Below, one piece after another: positions 17,557 to 26,871 of a stretch of DNA of 64,000 nucleotides. The number at the start of each line of letters is the position of its first letter. Positions within the stretch are counted from its first letter, which is position 1. Source of the DNA: Methanobrevibacter sp. (GTDB taxonomy: Archaea; Methanobacteriota; Methanobacteria; Methanobacteriales; Methanobacteriaceae); assembly GCA_017434525.1 (NCBI GenBank), contig JAFRFD010000048.1, forward strand, positions 1-64,000, given 5' to 3'. The translations under genes and the position numbers were made by a program. The notes beneath the pieces are model-generated. The model was not told the DNA's origin and searched no databases. It worked only from the letters and a program-made list of their open reading frames with translations.

Positions 17557-18912
17557 ATGAACATTTTTAAAACTCCTGAAGGTTATATTTACTCAAATAG
17601 GGCACTGCTTGCCCTATTTGTTCCACTTTTAATTGAATATGCTCTGGAATTCTTTGTAGGGCTAGCCGATTCCATCATGGTGGCGTCATTGGGAGAAGCA
17701 GCTATTTCGGGAGTTTCATTGGTTGACTTTTTAGTTCAACTACTCATTTTTTCTTTTTCAGCTCTTGCAACCGGCGGGGCCGTTGTTGCAGGACAATATT
17801 TGGGTGATAATCAAATAGACAAAGCGCAAGACTCCGCTACACAGCTTGTTTGGTTTTCAACGATTTTGTCAACAGTCTTAATGATTTTAGTAATCATTTT
17901 AAGGCAATTTTTAATCGGAATTCTATTTGGCCAGATTGAAGCTGACGTATGGCAGAATGCGGAGATATACTTGTATATTGTTGCTTTGTCAATTCCATTT
18001 TTAGCAATATATAATGCCGGTGCGGCTATTTTCAGAACAACCAACAATGCTGACTTGCCAATGAAAATATTGCTTGTATGTGATGTATTGAATGTTATCG
18101 GTAATGCGATATGTATTTATTATCTGGGCTGGGATGTTAGGGGAGTGGCCATTCCAACGGTAATTTCAAGAGCCCTTTCAGCAGTCCTGATTATGTACTT
18201 TGCAGTGGATGATGATTATAAGCTACACATTAAAAAGACATTAAGGCATAAATTCGACTTTTATATCCTTAGAAAAGTGCTTAAAGTTGGTATTCCTTAT
18301 GGTGTTGAAAATGGTCTTTTCCAACTTGGCAGGGTGCTTGTTTTAAGCATTGTTTCAACATTCGGAACAATGGCAATAGCTGCAAACTCTGTAGGTTATG
18401 CGATTGGAATATTTTCGGTATTGCCTGGTTTTGCAATTAATTTGGGATTGACTGCAGTTATTTCAAGATGTGTCGGTGCAAACGATTACGAGCAGGTCAG
18501 GTATTATAATAAGAAATGTTTAATTATAGTGGTTATTTCACACATAATCATTAATGTGATTATCTTTGCAGGCCTGCCGTTGATATTGGGCATTTATAAT
18601 CTATCCGCTCAAACAGCGGCAATGACAACGGAAATGGTTATTTGGCACGGCATATTCGCAATTATAATTTGGCCTTTGGCTTTCACATTACCATCTACGT
18701 TCAGAGGAGCTGGAGATTCAAAATCCGTAATGTACATTAGCTTGGCCGTAATGTTTATATGCAGAATCGGCCTATCTTATGTTATAGCCGAGTGGATGGG
18801 AATTGGAGTGTTTGGAACATGGATAGCAATGTTCATCGACTGGTATGTGAGGGCAGGAATTTATATTTATCGTTATTTCTCAAATAAATGGACAGAATAT
18901 AGGGTGGTTTAA
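17557..18912 (+). CDS. MATE family efflux transporter
   Basis: A 451-aa protein with 12 predicted membrane helices in two similar halves. MATE features: LFVPLLIEYALEFFVGLADSIMVASLGEAAISGVSL in helices 1-2 and FALATGGAVVAGQYLGD in the next (ALATGGAVV). The second half has PYGVENGLFQLGRVLV and AFTLPSTFRGAGDSK. It would export drugs or metabolites using a sodium or proton gradient. Its stop overlaps the start of the GNAT gene (TAATG). Confidence 0.92.
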   Translation: MNIFKTPEGYIYSNRALLALFVPLLIEYALEFFVGLADSIMVASLGEAAISGVSLVDFLVQLLIFSFSALATGGAVVAGQYLGDNQIDKAQDSATQLVWFSTILSTVLMILVIILRQFLIGILFGQIEADVWQNAEIYLYIVALSIPFLAIYNAGAAIFRTTNNADLPMKILLVCDVLNVIGNAICIYYLGWDVRGVAIPTVISRALSAVLIMYFAVDDDYKLHIKKTLRHKFDFYILRKVLKVGIPYGVENGLFQLGRVLVLSIVSTFGTMAIAANSVGYAIGIFSVLPGFAINLGLTAVISRCVGANDYEQVRYYNKKCLIIVVISHIIINVIIFAGLPLILGIYNLSAQTAAMTTEMVIWHGIFAIIIWPLAFTLPSTFRGAGDSKSVMYISLAVMFICRIGLSYVIAEWMGIGVFGTWIAMFIDWYVRAGIYIYRYFSNKWTEYRVV

Positions 18913-19319
18913 TGACAGAAATCGAGTATAAGGACATACATGAATTTAAAAAAGATGATTTGCAAGATCTATTTTTGTCTGTAGGATGGTCCTCAGGACA
19001 CTTTCCAAAAAAACTACAGATTGCAATGAAAAATTTTGAAACAGTAATCTCAGCATGGGATGATGATAAACTTGTTGGAATGGTTTGTGTGATGGATGAT
19101 GGGGTTATGAATGCATATGTTCATTATCTTCTTGTAAGGCCGGAATATCAGGATAAGGGAATAGGAAAGGAATTAGTTTCAAGAGTTAAGGAAATATATA
19201 AGGATTACTTAAGGATAATTGTAGTGGGCTATGATGAAGAAATTGGCTTTTATGAAAACTGCGGTTTTGAAAAGGCAGAGGACGCTAGTCCGCTTTTCAT
19301 CACTGACTTATGGACATAG
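18912..19319 (+). CDS. GNAT family N-acetyltransferase
   Basis: 135 aa with the acetyl-CoA-binding fold. Motif A is HYLLVRPEYQDKGIGKELVSRV near 76-97 (Q/R-x-x-G-x-G type) and motif B is IIVVGYDEEIGFYENCGFEKA. The substrate is unknown. Translationally coupled to the MATE pump through a one-base overlap, which may mean modification of the exported compound, though this operon is a mixed one. Confidence 0.88.
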   Translation: MTEIEYKDIHEFKKDDLQDLFLSVGWSSGHFPKKLQIAMKNFETVISAWDDDKLVGMVCVMDDGVMNAYVHYLLVRPEYQDKGIGKELVSRVKEIYKDYLRIIVVGYDEEIGFYENCGFEKAEDASPLFITDLWT

Positions 19320-19327
19320 GTGTTAAT

Positions 19328-20107
19328 ATGGTTTTGTTTAGAGGAGATGTAAAGTGTAAAAGCTTACAGAGACGTACAACAATTAGTGTGATATTACCGT
19401 CCGATAATATTCATTTTCTGCAGGACACAGAAGAAATAGTGCCGCAACCCTATAAGACGCTATATTTGCTCCATGGATTATATGGAAGCGATGACATATT
19501 TCTTGCAAATACTTCCATTCAGAAATTTGCCGAGGATAATGGGATAGCTGTCGTCATACCATGTGGCGAAAACAGTTTTTACGTTGATAATGAAAGGGCA
19601 CATGCATATTATGGGGAATATGTCGGTCAGGAACTTTTGGATATTACAAGAAACATTTTTCCGCTTTCAGATAGACGTGAAGACACGTTCATTGCGGGAT
19701 TTTCAATGGGAGGTTATGGTGCAATCAGAAACGGTTTGAAATACTCTCAAAACTTCTCTAAGATAGGAATGATTTCAGCGGCATTGATAACAGACGATAT
19801 TGTCAATTATGTCAGCGATGATAATGTGCTTCGCTCAAGGGATTTTTACGAATCAATTTTCGGGGATTTGGATAAATTAAAAGGTTCTGATATGGATCCA
19901 AAATATCTTATTGAAACAACGGAGGATGTTCCCGATATTTTCATGGCATGCGGTCATGATGATTTCTTGCATGACAAGAATGTTGATTTTTATGAGTTTT
20001 TGAAATTCAAAAACATTGAAGCTGACTTTGTTGAGGCTCCTGGAGAGCACACCTGGGAATTTTGTGATGAATATATAAAGGAATTCATTAAAACATTAGT
20101 TGAGTGA
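19328..20107 (+). CDS. Esterase D/tributyrin esterase-like alpha/beta hydrolase
   Basis: 259 aa from the ATG after GGTGTTAAT; an ATG at 19310 would overlap the GNAT stop. Alpha/beta hydrolase with LLHGLYGSDDIF (oxyanion region), nucleophile elbow GFSMGGYGA near 131, acid in the segment CGHDDFLHDKN and the catalytic His in GEHTWEF near 243. It fits the esterase family that acts on short acyl esters and on S-formylglutathione-like substrates. No signal peptide, so it is cytoplasmic. Confidence 0.85.
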   Translation: MVLFRGDVKCKSLQRRTTISVILPSDNIHFLQDTEEIVPQPYKTLYLLHGLYGSDDIFLANTSIQKFAEDNGIAVVIPCGENSFYVDNERAHAYYGEYVGQELLDITRNIFPLSDRREDTFIAGFSMGGYGAIRNGLKYSQNFSKIGMISAALITDDIVNYVSDDNVLRSRDFYESIFGDLDKLKGSDMDPKYLIETTEDVPDIFMACGHDDFLHDKNVDFYEFLKFKNIEADFVEAPGEHTWEFCDEYIKEFIKTLVE

Positions 20108-20111
20108 TATT

Positions 20112-20492
20112 ATGAAATGCCCCGATTGTGGAAGCGAATTGGATGAGGACAATTACTGCTTTGAATGTCAGAAGTTTTTTGATGATGACGAATTCAATGA
20201 GGATTTTGAAGAGGATTTCACACAAGATTTTGACTATGTTGATTATGATTCAAGGGTAAACAATGGGGAAGCTATTTGTCTAAACTGCACATTTTGGTCA
20301 GTAAGTCCTCATGGGTCAGCTTATGGAATGATATGTAGAAGAGGTTATTTTACGGAAGGTCCCGGTGATTCCTGTGGCGATTTCATTCCTGAAACTCATT
20401 TTGCAAGCTATGGTGATGAGGGCCAATATCAGTTTAATGAAACCGGACGTGCCATTTCAAATAAATTGTATTACTGGAAAAACAGCAGATAG
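20112..20492 (+). CDS. Zinc-ribbon protein
   Basis: A 126-aa acidic protein. The N-terminal zinc ribbon (MKCPDCGSELDEDNYCFECQKFF, C-x2-C...C-x2-C) is followed by a very acidic Asp/Phe-rich linker (DDDEFNEDFEEDFTQDFDYVDYD). A second cysteine-containing domain follows (EAICLNCTFWSVSPHGSAYGMICRRG and GDSCGDFIPE). No specific family recognised. It starts with GTGATATT before the ATG, 4 bp after the esterase stop, and is the last gene before pyrG. Confidence 0.7.
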   Translation: MKCPDCGSELDEDNYCFECQKFFDDDEFNEDFEEDFTQDFDYVDYDSRVNNGEAICLNCTFWSVSPHGSAYGMICRRGYFTEGPGDSCGDFIPETHFASYGDEGQYQFNETGRAISNKLYYWKNSR

Positions 20493-20593
20493 TATTCTAT
20501 ATTTTACCTTCTTTTATAAAGACCATATAATTTTTATATATCATGACAAACTAAAATTATAAATGTATTTTATTTAATTAAGGAGAGGATTCA

Positions 20594-22195
20594 TTGACAA
20601 AATATATTATAATTACTGGTGGGGTAGTTAGTTCCATAGGTAAGGGTATTACCTCCGCATCTATGGGAAGAATTTTAAGATCTTACGGTTTAAAAGTTGC
20701 AGCTATTAAAATAGACCCATATTTGAACTGGGATTCCGGAACACTCAATCCATACCAACATGGGGAAGTATTTGTGACTCATGATGGAATGGAAACAGAT
20801 TTGGACCTCGGGCATTATGAAAGATTTTTAGATGTTGAACTTGATGGACTGGCTAACATTACAACAGGAAAAGTTTACGAATCTGTAATCGCAAAAGAAA
20901 GAGAAGGAGGATACTTGGGCGAGTGTGTACAGGTTATTCCGCACATTACCAATCGTATTAAGGAAATGATTAGGGAAAACTCTGAAAGTGCAGATTACGA
21001 TGTGGTTTTAGTGGAACTTGGTGGTACTGTTGGAGACATTGAAAGTCAACCTTTCCTTGAAGCTTTAAGACAACTCAGAAATGAGGAAGGACGTGAAAAC
21101 GTCATGTTTGTCCATGTTACATTTATCCCCTACCTAAATGCAGCTGGAGAATTCAAAACCAAACCAACCCAACACTCTACAAAAGAGCTCAGAAGTGTCG
21201 GTATAAATCCTGACGTTATTGTATGCAGGTCCCAAGAACACATTGATGATGCATTGCTTGCAAAAGTGGCACATTTCTGTGACGTTGATAGAAATGCAGT
21301 GGTAAATACTCCTGATGCAGGCACAATTTATGAAGTGCCTTTAGTTTTGGAAGATAAAAATATTGGTGAATTTATTGTTAATAGAATAGGTTTGGATGTT
21401 GAACCTGATTCATCAAAATTAGATGAATGGAGAAAAATCGTAGAATCTCTTAGAATTACCGACCCTGAGGTTACTATTGGTATTGTCGGAAAATATGTTG
21501 AACTTGAAGACTCATACATTAGTATTCGTGAATCCCTGCTTCATGCAGCGGCCAGCATTGGTGTTAAAGCCAACATTCAATACTTAAGCTCCGATGTTGA
21601 AGAATTGGATGAGGAAGTCTTGAAAAGTTTCGATGGTATTCTGATTCCTGGAGGATTCGGAGAACGTGGATTTGAAGGCAAATTGGATGCAGTGGATTAT
21701 GCTATTGAAAACAATGTGCCTCTATTCGGAATCTGTCTTGGAATGCAATCAATGGTAACTCAATTTGCAAGAAGGAACGGTTATGATGATGCAAACAGTT
21801 CTGAGTTTGATGATAATTTGGAATTCCCTGTAATTGACATGATGGAAGAGCAAAAGAAAATCAAAAACATGGGTGGAACAATGCGTTTAGGTTCTTATGA
21901 CTGTAAAATCATAGAAGGAACTAAAACATTTGAAGCTTATGATGAAATTGATATAGAGGAACGTCACAGACACAGATATGAATTCAACAATGATTATAGG
22001 GAAGATTTGGAACAAAAAGGTTTAATCATTTCCGGAACCAGTCCTGATAACTTCTTAGTGGAAATCGTTGAACTTCCAGATCATCCATGGGCTATTGGAT
22101 GTCAATTCCATCCGGAATTTAAATCAAGGCCAAATAGGCCACATCCTTTATTCAAAGCATTTTTAGAAGCTATTTACGAGTATTCTAAAAATTAG
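20594..22195 (+). CDS. pyrG: CTP synthase
   Basis: 533 aa, makes CTP from UTP, ATP and glutamine. The N-terminal synthetase domain starts with TKYIIITGGVVSSIGKGI (ATP loop). The C-terminal class I glutamine amidotransferase domain has GGFGERG, the nucleophile Cys in FGICLGMQ near 380 and the His/Glu pair in QFHPEFKSRP near 509. The start is TTG: AAGGAGAGG lies at the right spacing and no ATG is available before the conserved first motif. Its own promoter is probably the TTTATATAT at about 20534-20542. Confidence 0.96.
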   Translation: MTKYIIITGGVVSSIGKGITSASMGRILRSYGLKVAAIKIDPYLNWDSGTLNPYQHGEVFVTHDGMETDLDLGHYERFLDVELDGLANITTGKVYESVIAKEREGGYLGECVQVIPHITNRIKEMIRENSESADYDVVLVELGGTVGDIESQPFLEALRQLRNEEGRENVMFVHVTFIPYLNAAGEFKTKPTQHSTKELRSVGINPDVIVCRSQEHIDDALLAKVAHFCDVDRNAVVNTPDAGTIYEVPLVLEDKNIGEFIVNRIGLDVEPDSSKLDEWRKIVESLRITDPEVTIGIVGKYVELEDSYISIRESLLHAAASIGVKANIQYLSSDVEELDEEVLKSFDGILIPGGFGERGFEGKLDAVDYAIENNVPLFGICLGMQSMVTQFARRNGYDDANSSEFDDNLEFPVIDMMEEQKKIKNMGGTMRLGSYDCKIIEGTKTFEAYDEIDIEERHRHRYEFNNDYREDLEQKGLIISGTSPDNFLVEIVELPDHPWAIGCQFHPEFKSRPNRPHPLFKAFLEAIYEYSKN

Positions 22196-22287
22196 CTTTT
22201 TCTTTTTTTACAATTTTACAAACTGAAAACAATTTAACGAGATTAATTTCTATCTAATTAATATATTAGTTGCTATAATCTATTTTT

Positions 22288-23154
22288 ATGAATTTAGATA
22301 GTGTGTTTTTGGTTCAAATTATAGTTACAGTTTTATTTTCTATTTTGGCATCAATTTTTGATGTTAAAAAGGGTTTTGTCCCCGACTGGTTAAATAATTT
22401 ATTGGTGGCTTTTGGTTTAGTTTCGAATTTGATTTTGACATTCATGGCAGGTAATGTTAAATTCATTTTAGCTTCAATTATTTCAATGGTTGTCACCTAT
22501 TACATATCATATTTGCTATGGCAATTGCATTTATGGGGAGGAGGTGATGCAAAATTATTCGCTTCAATTGCTACAGTTATACCATTTGGCATAAATATGG
22601 ATACTTTTAATATTTTTCCGTTGTTGTCCATTTATCCGTTTTCAATAAGTGTTATAGTGAACAGCATTTTGGTGTCATTCCCGTTTTTAATCGTATTCAC
22701 CATTAGACTAATTATAAAAAACGATTCTGTCAAGAGCAATGCGGATTTGCTGATTAACATTTTCAACTATAACGGTTTGAGGTTGTTGATCAACACCACA
22801 CTCAATAAGGCGGTAAATGTCAGGGATTTAAAAGAGGGAATGATAGTTAATGAATACTATTTTAATGATTATCATGTTTGTGAGTTAATTCAGGAATTGG
22901 ACGAAAACCTTGAAGTATATAAGAGCAAGGATGGGAATTTCAAATATTATTTTAAGTCCAGAAGTGCAGGAGGCATTACTTCAAAGGAAGTGTCTCTGCT
23001 GAAGATAATGTGTGCCCAAAAATTCATTTCCGATACCCTATGCATTAAGATTGGCTTTCCATTCACACCGGCAATACTGTTGGGCCTTTTGATTGCCTTA
23101 ACATATGGCGACCTGATGATGCTGATATCAAAAAATCTGGTTCTGGTGGTTTGA
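22288..23154 (+). CDS. Type IV prepilin peptidase (A24 family)
   Basis: A 288-aa membrane aspartyl protease that cuts class III signal peptides. Catalytic aspartates are visible in SIFDVKKGFVPDWLNN (D24 region) and in the GxGD motif GGGDAKLFAS near 88-97. Hydrophobic helices flank them. A soluble insert of about 100 residues (roughly 150-255) interrupts the last helices. It overlaps by one base the gene for a class III signal-peptide protein, its likely substrate. There is no clear ribosome site, so the mRNA may be leaderless. It resembles EppA/FlaK-type archaeal enzymes. Confidence 0.88.
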   Translation: MNLDSVFLVQIIVTVLFSILASIFDVKKGFVPDWLNNLLVAFGLVSNLILTFMAGNVKFILASIISMVVTYYISYLLWQLHLWGGGDAKLFASIATVIPFGINMDTFNIFPLLSIYPFSISVIVNSILVSFPFLIVFTIRLIIKNDSVKSNADLLINIFNYNGLRLLINTTLNKAVNVRDLKEGMIVNEYYFNDYHVCELIQELDENLEVYKSKDGNFKYYFKSRSAGGITSKEVSLLKIMCAQKFISDTLCIKIGFPFTPAILLGLLIALTYGDLMMLISKNLVLVV

Positions 23155-23582
23155 TGATAAGGGATAAGGGTGGCCAAATCTCTCTTGAATACCTATTGAT
23201 TTTTTCAGTGTCGTTTATAGTTTTAATTGCCTTTACACTGCCTCTTTTGGAAGAGAGCATGAGTTATACATTTGATGTGTCGGATTCAATCAAAACAAAG
23301 TCTGATTTGTCCAAAATCTCCGATACAATCAAACAGGTTTATGGGGAGGGGCAGGGATCTAAGAAAACCGTAAGCCTTGAAATTGACAAGCCAATTAAGA
23401 TTAATGTGTACTCTACTCATGTTTCATCCAAAATCAAACTTAAAAATAACCAATACAAGGAGATAAGTGTCAATGCAAAATCAAATCTAAAAACAACCTC
23501 GTTTAAAGTATCGAAGGGCGAAAAAATTTTTATTGTAGAATGGCCTGAAAATAGTCAAAATATGATAATGTATCAAAAATAG
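23154..23582 (+). CDS. Class III signal peptide-containing (pilin-like) protein
   Basis: 142 aa. The N-terminus MIRDKGGQISLEYLLIFSVSFIVLIAF is the classic archaeal class III (Q-x-SLEYL) signal: cleavage is expected between GG and QISLEYL, leaving the hydrophobic helix to form the pilus core. The rest is a lysine-rich beta-type domain. The TGATG overlap with the prepilin peptidase gene makes that enzyme its likely processor. No assembly ATPase is in the window, so the pilus machinery must be elsewhere. Confidence 0.88.
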   Translation: MIRDKGGQISLEYLLIFSVSFIVLIAFTLPLLEESMSYTFDVSDSIKTKSDLSKISDTIKQVYGEGQGSKKTVSLEIDKPIKINVYSTHVSSKIKLKNNQYKEISVNAKSNLKTTSFKVSKGEKIFIVEWPENSQNMIMYQK

Positions 23583-23655
23583 CCCATTTTTCATACAAAC
23601 TTATTTAACTTGTTAATTTAAATATTTAAATTAATAGTTAATGGCGTGTGAATTT

Positions 23656-24462
23656 ATGGATATGATAACTGCAATTATTTACATCATTTTATTTATAATA
23701 ATGATGGTATTTGTTTTTTCAATTGGAATGTTAAGACAATACATGCCTAAAAAAGAGATTGTTTTAGTGCTTGTTGTAGCTTTCTTAATAGGTGCAATAG
23801 GAGGTGCATTCTTCTTAGAGCCTATTTATGAAGATATGCCAACTGTTGTAAGTCTTGTTGAGAGAAATATTCCCGGTAATGAAGAGACAATGTATTTAGA
23901 TTTATCTTCTTCAATAAATATGAAAGAGTTGAGCAACGATTTGTCATCAACAGAAGGTTTCATTTCTTTTGAAGAGACAAGTATTACGATTCCGTTGTGG
24001 AAATTTAATGACAGGGAAATGGAATATTTCAATCGTGTTTTAGGAAATATTGATTCTCATTATAAACATTATAATGTAACAAAAGACGGAAAACTTGAAA
24101 TCGAACTTGAAGATAATTATTCTTCTTATGATGCTTTAAAAACATTTTCAGATTGGTACAGGTTAGTTTATGGAGGATCACTTTCTTATGCTCAGGTACA
24201 TGCAAAACTTGTTGTTGATGCATCTTCAGTTGATAAGTTCCAAAAAATCTTAATGGATAAGGGAGTTGTAGCCAGTAAGATGGAGGGGCCTGTACAAACT
24301 ACAATGAACGATACCAATTCTTCACTGATTCCATCTTATCAATTTGTATTACTTACAGGTGTTGTTGGAATCATTGTTGCAGTATTTGGAATATACTATG
24401 AGTCTTTCGGTGTTTTCTCAAGAAGATTTAAAAAATTCATGTCAGAGAAACGTAAAAGGTAG
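23656..24462 (+). CDS. Membrane protein of unknown function
   Basis: 268 aa. Two N-terminal membrane helices (ITAIIYIILFIIMMVFVFSIGML and IVLVLVVAFLIGAIGGAFFL), a large acidic extracytoplasmic domain (about 55-220) and one C-terminal helix (FVLLTGVVGIIVAVFGIYY) followed by a basic tail (RRFKKFMSEKRKR). This topology places the domain outside and both ends inside. No family recognised; it looks Methanobacteriales-specific. The ATG at 23656 is preferred to the one at 23641 because GTGAATTT precedes it. Confidence 0.7.
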   Translation: MDMITAIIYIILFIIMMVFVFSIGMLRQYMPKKEIVLVLVVAFLIGAIGGAFFLEPIYEDMPTVVSLVERNIPGNEETMYLDLSSSINMKELSNDLSSTEGFISFEETSITIPLWKFNDREMEYFNRVLGNIDSHYKHYNVTKDGKLEIELEDNYSSYDALKTFSDWYRLVYGGSLSYAQVHAKLVVDASSVDKFQKILMDKGVVASKMEGPVQTTMNDTNSSLIPSYQFVLLTGVVGIIVAVFGIYYESFGVFSRRFKKFMSEKRKR

Positions 24463-24468
24463 TAGTTT

Positions 24469-25158
24469 ATGAATGCTGCAGTTCTGTTTTCAGGAGGTAA
24501 GGATAGTACAATGGCATTGTATTATGCCTTGAAAATGGGGGAAGATGTCAAGTATCTTCTTTCCATGAAATCTCGCAATGATGAATCATACATGTTTCAT
24601 GTTCCGAATATTCATGTAACTGATTTACTTGCAGAGGCTCTTGATATTCCGATAATGTCCGTTGAAACCGATGGCATTAAAGAAGAGGAACTCAAAGATT
24701 TGAAGCATGCTTTTGAAAACCTAAAAAGTTTGGGTGTTGAGTGCATATACACGGGTGCCCTTTACTCCCAATATCAAAAATCAAGAATTGAAAGGTTAGG
24801 TTTGGAAGTCGGATTGGAAATAATCTCTCCGTATTGGCATGTTAATGAATTGGAATATATGAGGGAAATTGTTTCTCTTGGATTTAAAATAATCATAAGC
24901 GGAGTAGCTGCCTGGGGCTTGGATGAAACCTGGCTTGGAAGGGTAATCGATGATGAGGCCATCGACGAACTTGTTAAAATCAGTGAAAAGTATTATGTTA
25001 ATATTGCTTTTGAAGGCGGAGAGGCCGAAACGTTAGCCATTGATGGACCTATTTTTAAAAAGAGGCTAAAAATATTAAAAGATAAAAAGGAGTGGCATCG
25101 TGACAGTGGTGTTTATATAATTGAAGATGCCGTCTTAGAAGCTAAGGTTCATGGCTGA
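24469..25158 (+). CDS. dph6: Diphthine-ammonia ligase (Dph6)
   Basis: A 229-aa N-type ATP pyrophosphatase that amidates diphthine on elongation factor 2. PP-loop FSGGKDSTMALYYA at 8-21; family motif YTGALYSQYQKSRIERLGLEVGLEIISPYWH near 100-130; then SGVAAWGLDETWLG and AFEGGEAETLAIDGP near 185-199. The length matches the archaeal enzyme. Its last 10 bases overlap the convergent UPF0200 gene. Confidence 0.9.
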   Translation: MNAAVLFSGGKDSTMALYYALKMGEDVKYLLSMKSRNDESYMFHVPNIHVTDLLAEALDIPIMSVETDGIKEEELKDLKHAFENLKSLGVECIYTGALYSQYQKSRIERLGLEVGLEIISPYWHVNELEYMREIVSLGFKIIISGVAAWGLDETWLGRVIDDEAIDELVKISEKYYVNIAFEGGEAETLAIDGPIFKKRLKILKDKKEWHRDSGVYIIEDAVLEAKVHG

Positions 25159-25688
25159 ATCTCTTCGAAAAATTCCCTGATTTGGTCTCTGCAACTTTCC
25201 AGATCGCTTTCATTGATGATGAGCTTATCTGAAAGTGCAACCACATCACCGATACCGAATCCTAATTCTGTCACATCTCTTTTATGGAATCCTTCGTAAT
25301 CCTGGGAATCGTCTTCCCTGTTTCTAATTTTCAATCTTTCAAAACGTAAGGTAGGGTTTGCGAAAATTGAAAGGATTATGAAGTCATCAAAGTTTTCTTT
25401 AAACATGTTTACTTCGTGTGGGCTTCTGATTCCTTCGATTATGTAAAGTTTATCAGGTTGTTCTTCTTGGAGTTTTTTAATTTTTTTGATTGTCAGTTCG
25501 GAAACGATATTGTTGCCGAATTCCTTTCTTAAATTGACGGCTGTTTCTTTGGTGGGTTCATTTCTTTTTTTGGCTTCTTCTCTTATGATGTCTCCCATGC
25601 TCACGATAATTGCGCCTTTTTCAATAGCCACTTCATCAACTAAACTTTTTCCAGAGCCTGGCAGACCAGATATTCCCATTACTTTCAT
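25149..25688 (-). CDS. UPF0200 family P-loop nucleotide kinase-like protein
   Basis: A 179-aa AAA/kinase-like protein: Walker A GLPGSGKS at 7-14, IIVSMGDIIREEAKKR as the acceptor helix, the conserved VNLRKEFG, and IIEGIRSPHEVNMFKE near 83-98. The archaeal UPF0200 family resembles dephospho-CoA and adenylate kinases, but its substrate is not established. It directly follows the phosphopantothenate synthetase gene (1-base spacing), which hints at a CoA link. The recognised archaeal dephospho-CoA kinase belongs to another family. Confidence 0.8.
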   Translation of the reverse strand: MKVMGISGLPGSGKSLVDEVAIEKGAIIVSMGDIIREEAKKRNEPTKETAVNLRKEFGNNIVSELTIKKIKKLQEEQPDKLYIIEGIRSPHEVNMFKENFDDFIILSIFANPTLRFERLKIRNREDDSQDYEGFHKRDVTELGFGIGDVVALSDKLIINESDLESCRDQIREFFEEIQP

Positions 25689-26426
25689 TTATAATCCTCT
25701 TTTAATTTGTTCTAGACATTCCTTAAGGTTTTCATCATTATCAAAATCATTAACCATTTCGATTAACACGTTCTTATCTTGGGTTTTCAAGTCTTCAGCT
25801 ATTTTTGTCATGAATGGAATTGCTCTTACAATATTGTCCATGATTGAAACGTCGGACATTTTTGAAGTTCTTGAGAGCGGATTCAAGTCGATGGTAATTG
25901 TATTTTTACCGGTTTTCTTAAGAATTTCGGCTCTGTCGCCATCTTCAAGTGGAATCAGTATTGTATCTGCTGTGTAAATTCCTGTTTTACTTGCAGTAGC
26001 ACGATTATTTTTGATATCGTTTAGATATTCAATGTCGTCATCCAAAGATCCAAGAATCTCTTTATATCCGTGCTCCCTGTATAATGCGGTCAGCAGTTCT
26101 ACCCTTTCATCGGTTCTGTAGAACAGGTTTATTTCTATTTTGGCATTAACTGCATTGGCCAATTCTATTATTTCATCGATTGCCAATGCTGTCGCATTTC
26201 CATTAACTGAAATAACTGGATTATTTGATAAAAGTAATGCTGCAACCGCAACATACATCGCTCTTTTTGCAGGGTAAGTTGTTTTTTCACCTATTAAGTA
26301 ATCAAAGGCTTCTCCCCTACCGTGAGCAATCATTGAGGAGTCTGCTAGGTATCCTTTTTCAGCAGCTTTAACGATTTTATCTCTTAAAAGTAGAGATTCA
26401 TAACGTGGGTGTGATTTTGGTATCAT
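25689..26426 (-). CDS. 4-phosphopantoate-beta-alanine ligase (phosphopantothenate synthetase)
   Basis: A 245-aa archaeal enzyme (former DUF137) that joins 4-phosphopantoate and beta-alanine in archaeal CoA synthesis, replacing bacterial PanC. Seen: the opening HPRYESLLLRDKIVKAAEKGYLADSSMIAHGRGEAFDYLIGE, VSVNGNATAL near 75, and LNPLSRTSKMSDVSIMDNIVRA near 185, all diagnostic. Co-directional and abutting the UPF0200 gene. The membrane protein upstream is 11 bp away and may share the transcript. Confidence 0.92.
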   Translation of the reverse strand: MIPKSHPRYESLLLRDKIVKAAEKGYLADSSMIAHGRGEAFDYLIGEKTTYPAKRAMYVAVAALLLSNNPVISVNGNATALAIDEIIELANAVNAKIEINLFYRTDERVELLTALYREHGYKEILGSLDDDIEYLNDIKNNRATASKTGIYTADTILIPLEDGDRAEILKKTGKNTITIDLNPLSRTSKMSDVSIMDNIVRAIPFMTKIAEDLKTQDKNVLIEMVNDFDNDENLKECLEQIKRGL

Positions 26427-26437
26427 AATTCGTCTCC

Positions 26438-26827
26438 TTATTTTAAATCAATACTCATCTGTGCTAAATATCCTAAAAAGGTTGTAATCAATAAGGTTAT
26501 AACAATAATTGAAAAAACATGAAATTCGTAATCTGTGAACATTATATTTGGGGTTTTTGAGATAATCGAAAGGGAAAAATCGCAGATAACATCCACTATG
26601 ATAAATATCACTCCAACGATCAATCCTTCAATAACTTCATTTTCATATATGTTTCTAATGTAGAGTATTCCAAAAAATCCTGTTACTATAATCAGAATTA
26701 TTGGGATTACTATATTGAAACTCAAAAGTGAATTGCTGAAAATCTTGAGCGCCATCCATGTTGCAAGATATGTGATTATCCATATTAATATTCCATAGAT
26801 TATTGCTAATTTTAATTTCATATTCAA
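26438..26827 (-). CDS. Small four-helix membrane protein
   Basis: A 129-aa integral membrane protein with four hydrophobic helices (LKLAIIYGILIWIITYLATWMAL, NIVIPIILIIVTGFFGILYI, GLIVGVIFIIVDVICDFSLSII, FSIIVITLLITTFLGYLAQM). No family recognised. A minus-strand TATA (AAATATATAATC, about 26852-26863) gives it its own promoter. It leads the phosphopantothenate synthetase-UPF0200 operon; a connection with pantothenate or CoA metabolism is only positional. Confidence 0.7.
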   Translation of the reverse strand: MNMKLKLAIIYGILIWIITYLATWMALKIFSNSLLSFNIVIPIILIIVTGFFGILYIRNIYENEVIEGLIVGVIFIIVDVICDFSLSIISKTPNIMFTDYEFHVFSIIVITLLITTFLGYLAQMSIDLK

Positions 26828-26871
26828 ACCTTAATATTAGTTTGGTTTGAAAAGATTATATATTTTACTAA

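Noticed and set aside
25486-25977. A 163-codon plus-strand ORF
   Set aside because: It is antisense to the UPF0200 and phosphopantothenate synthetase genes, whose motifs are clear; a shadow frame.
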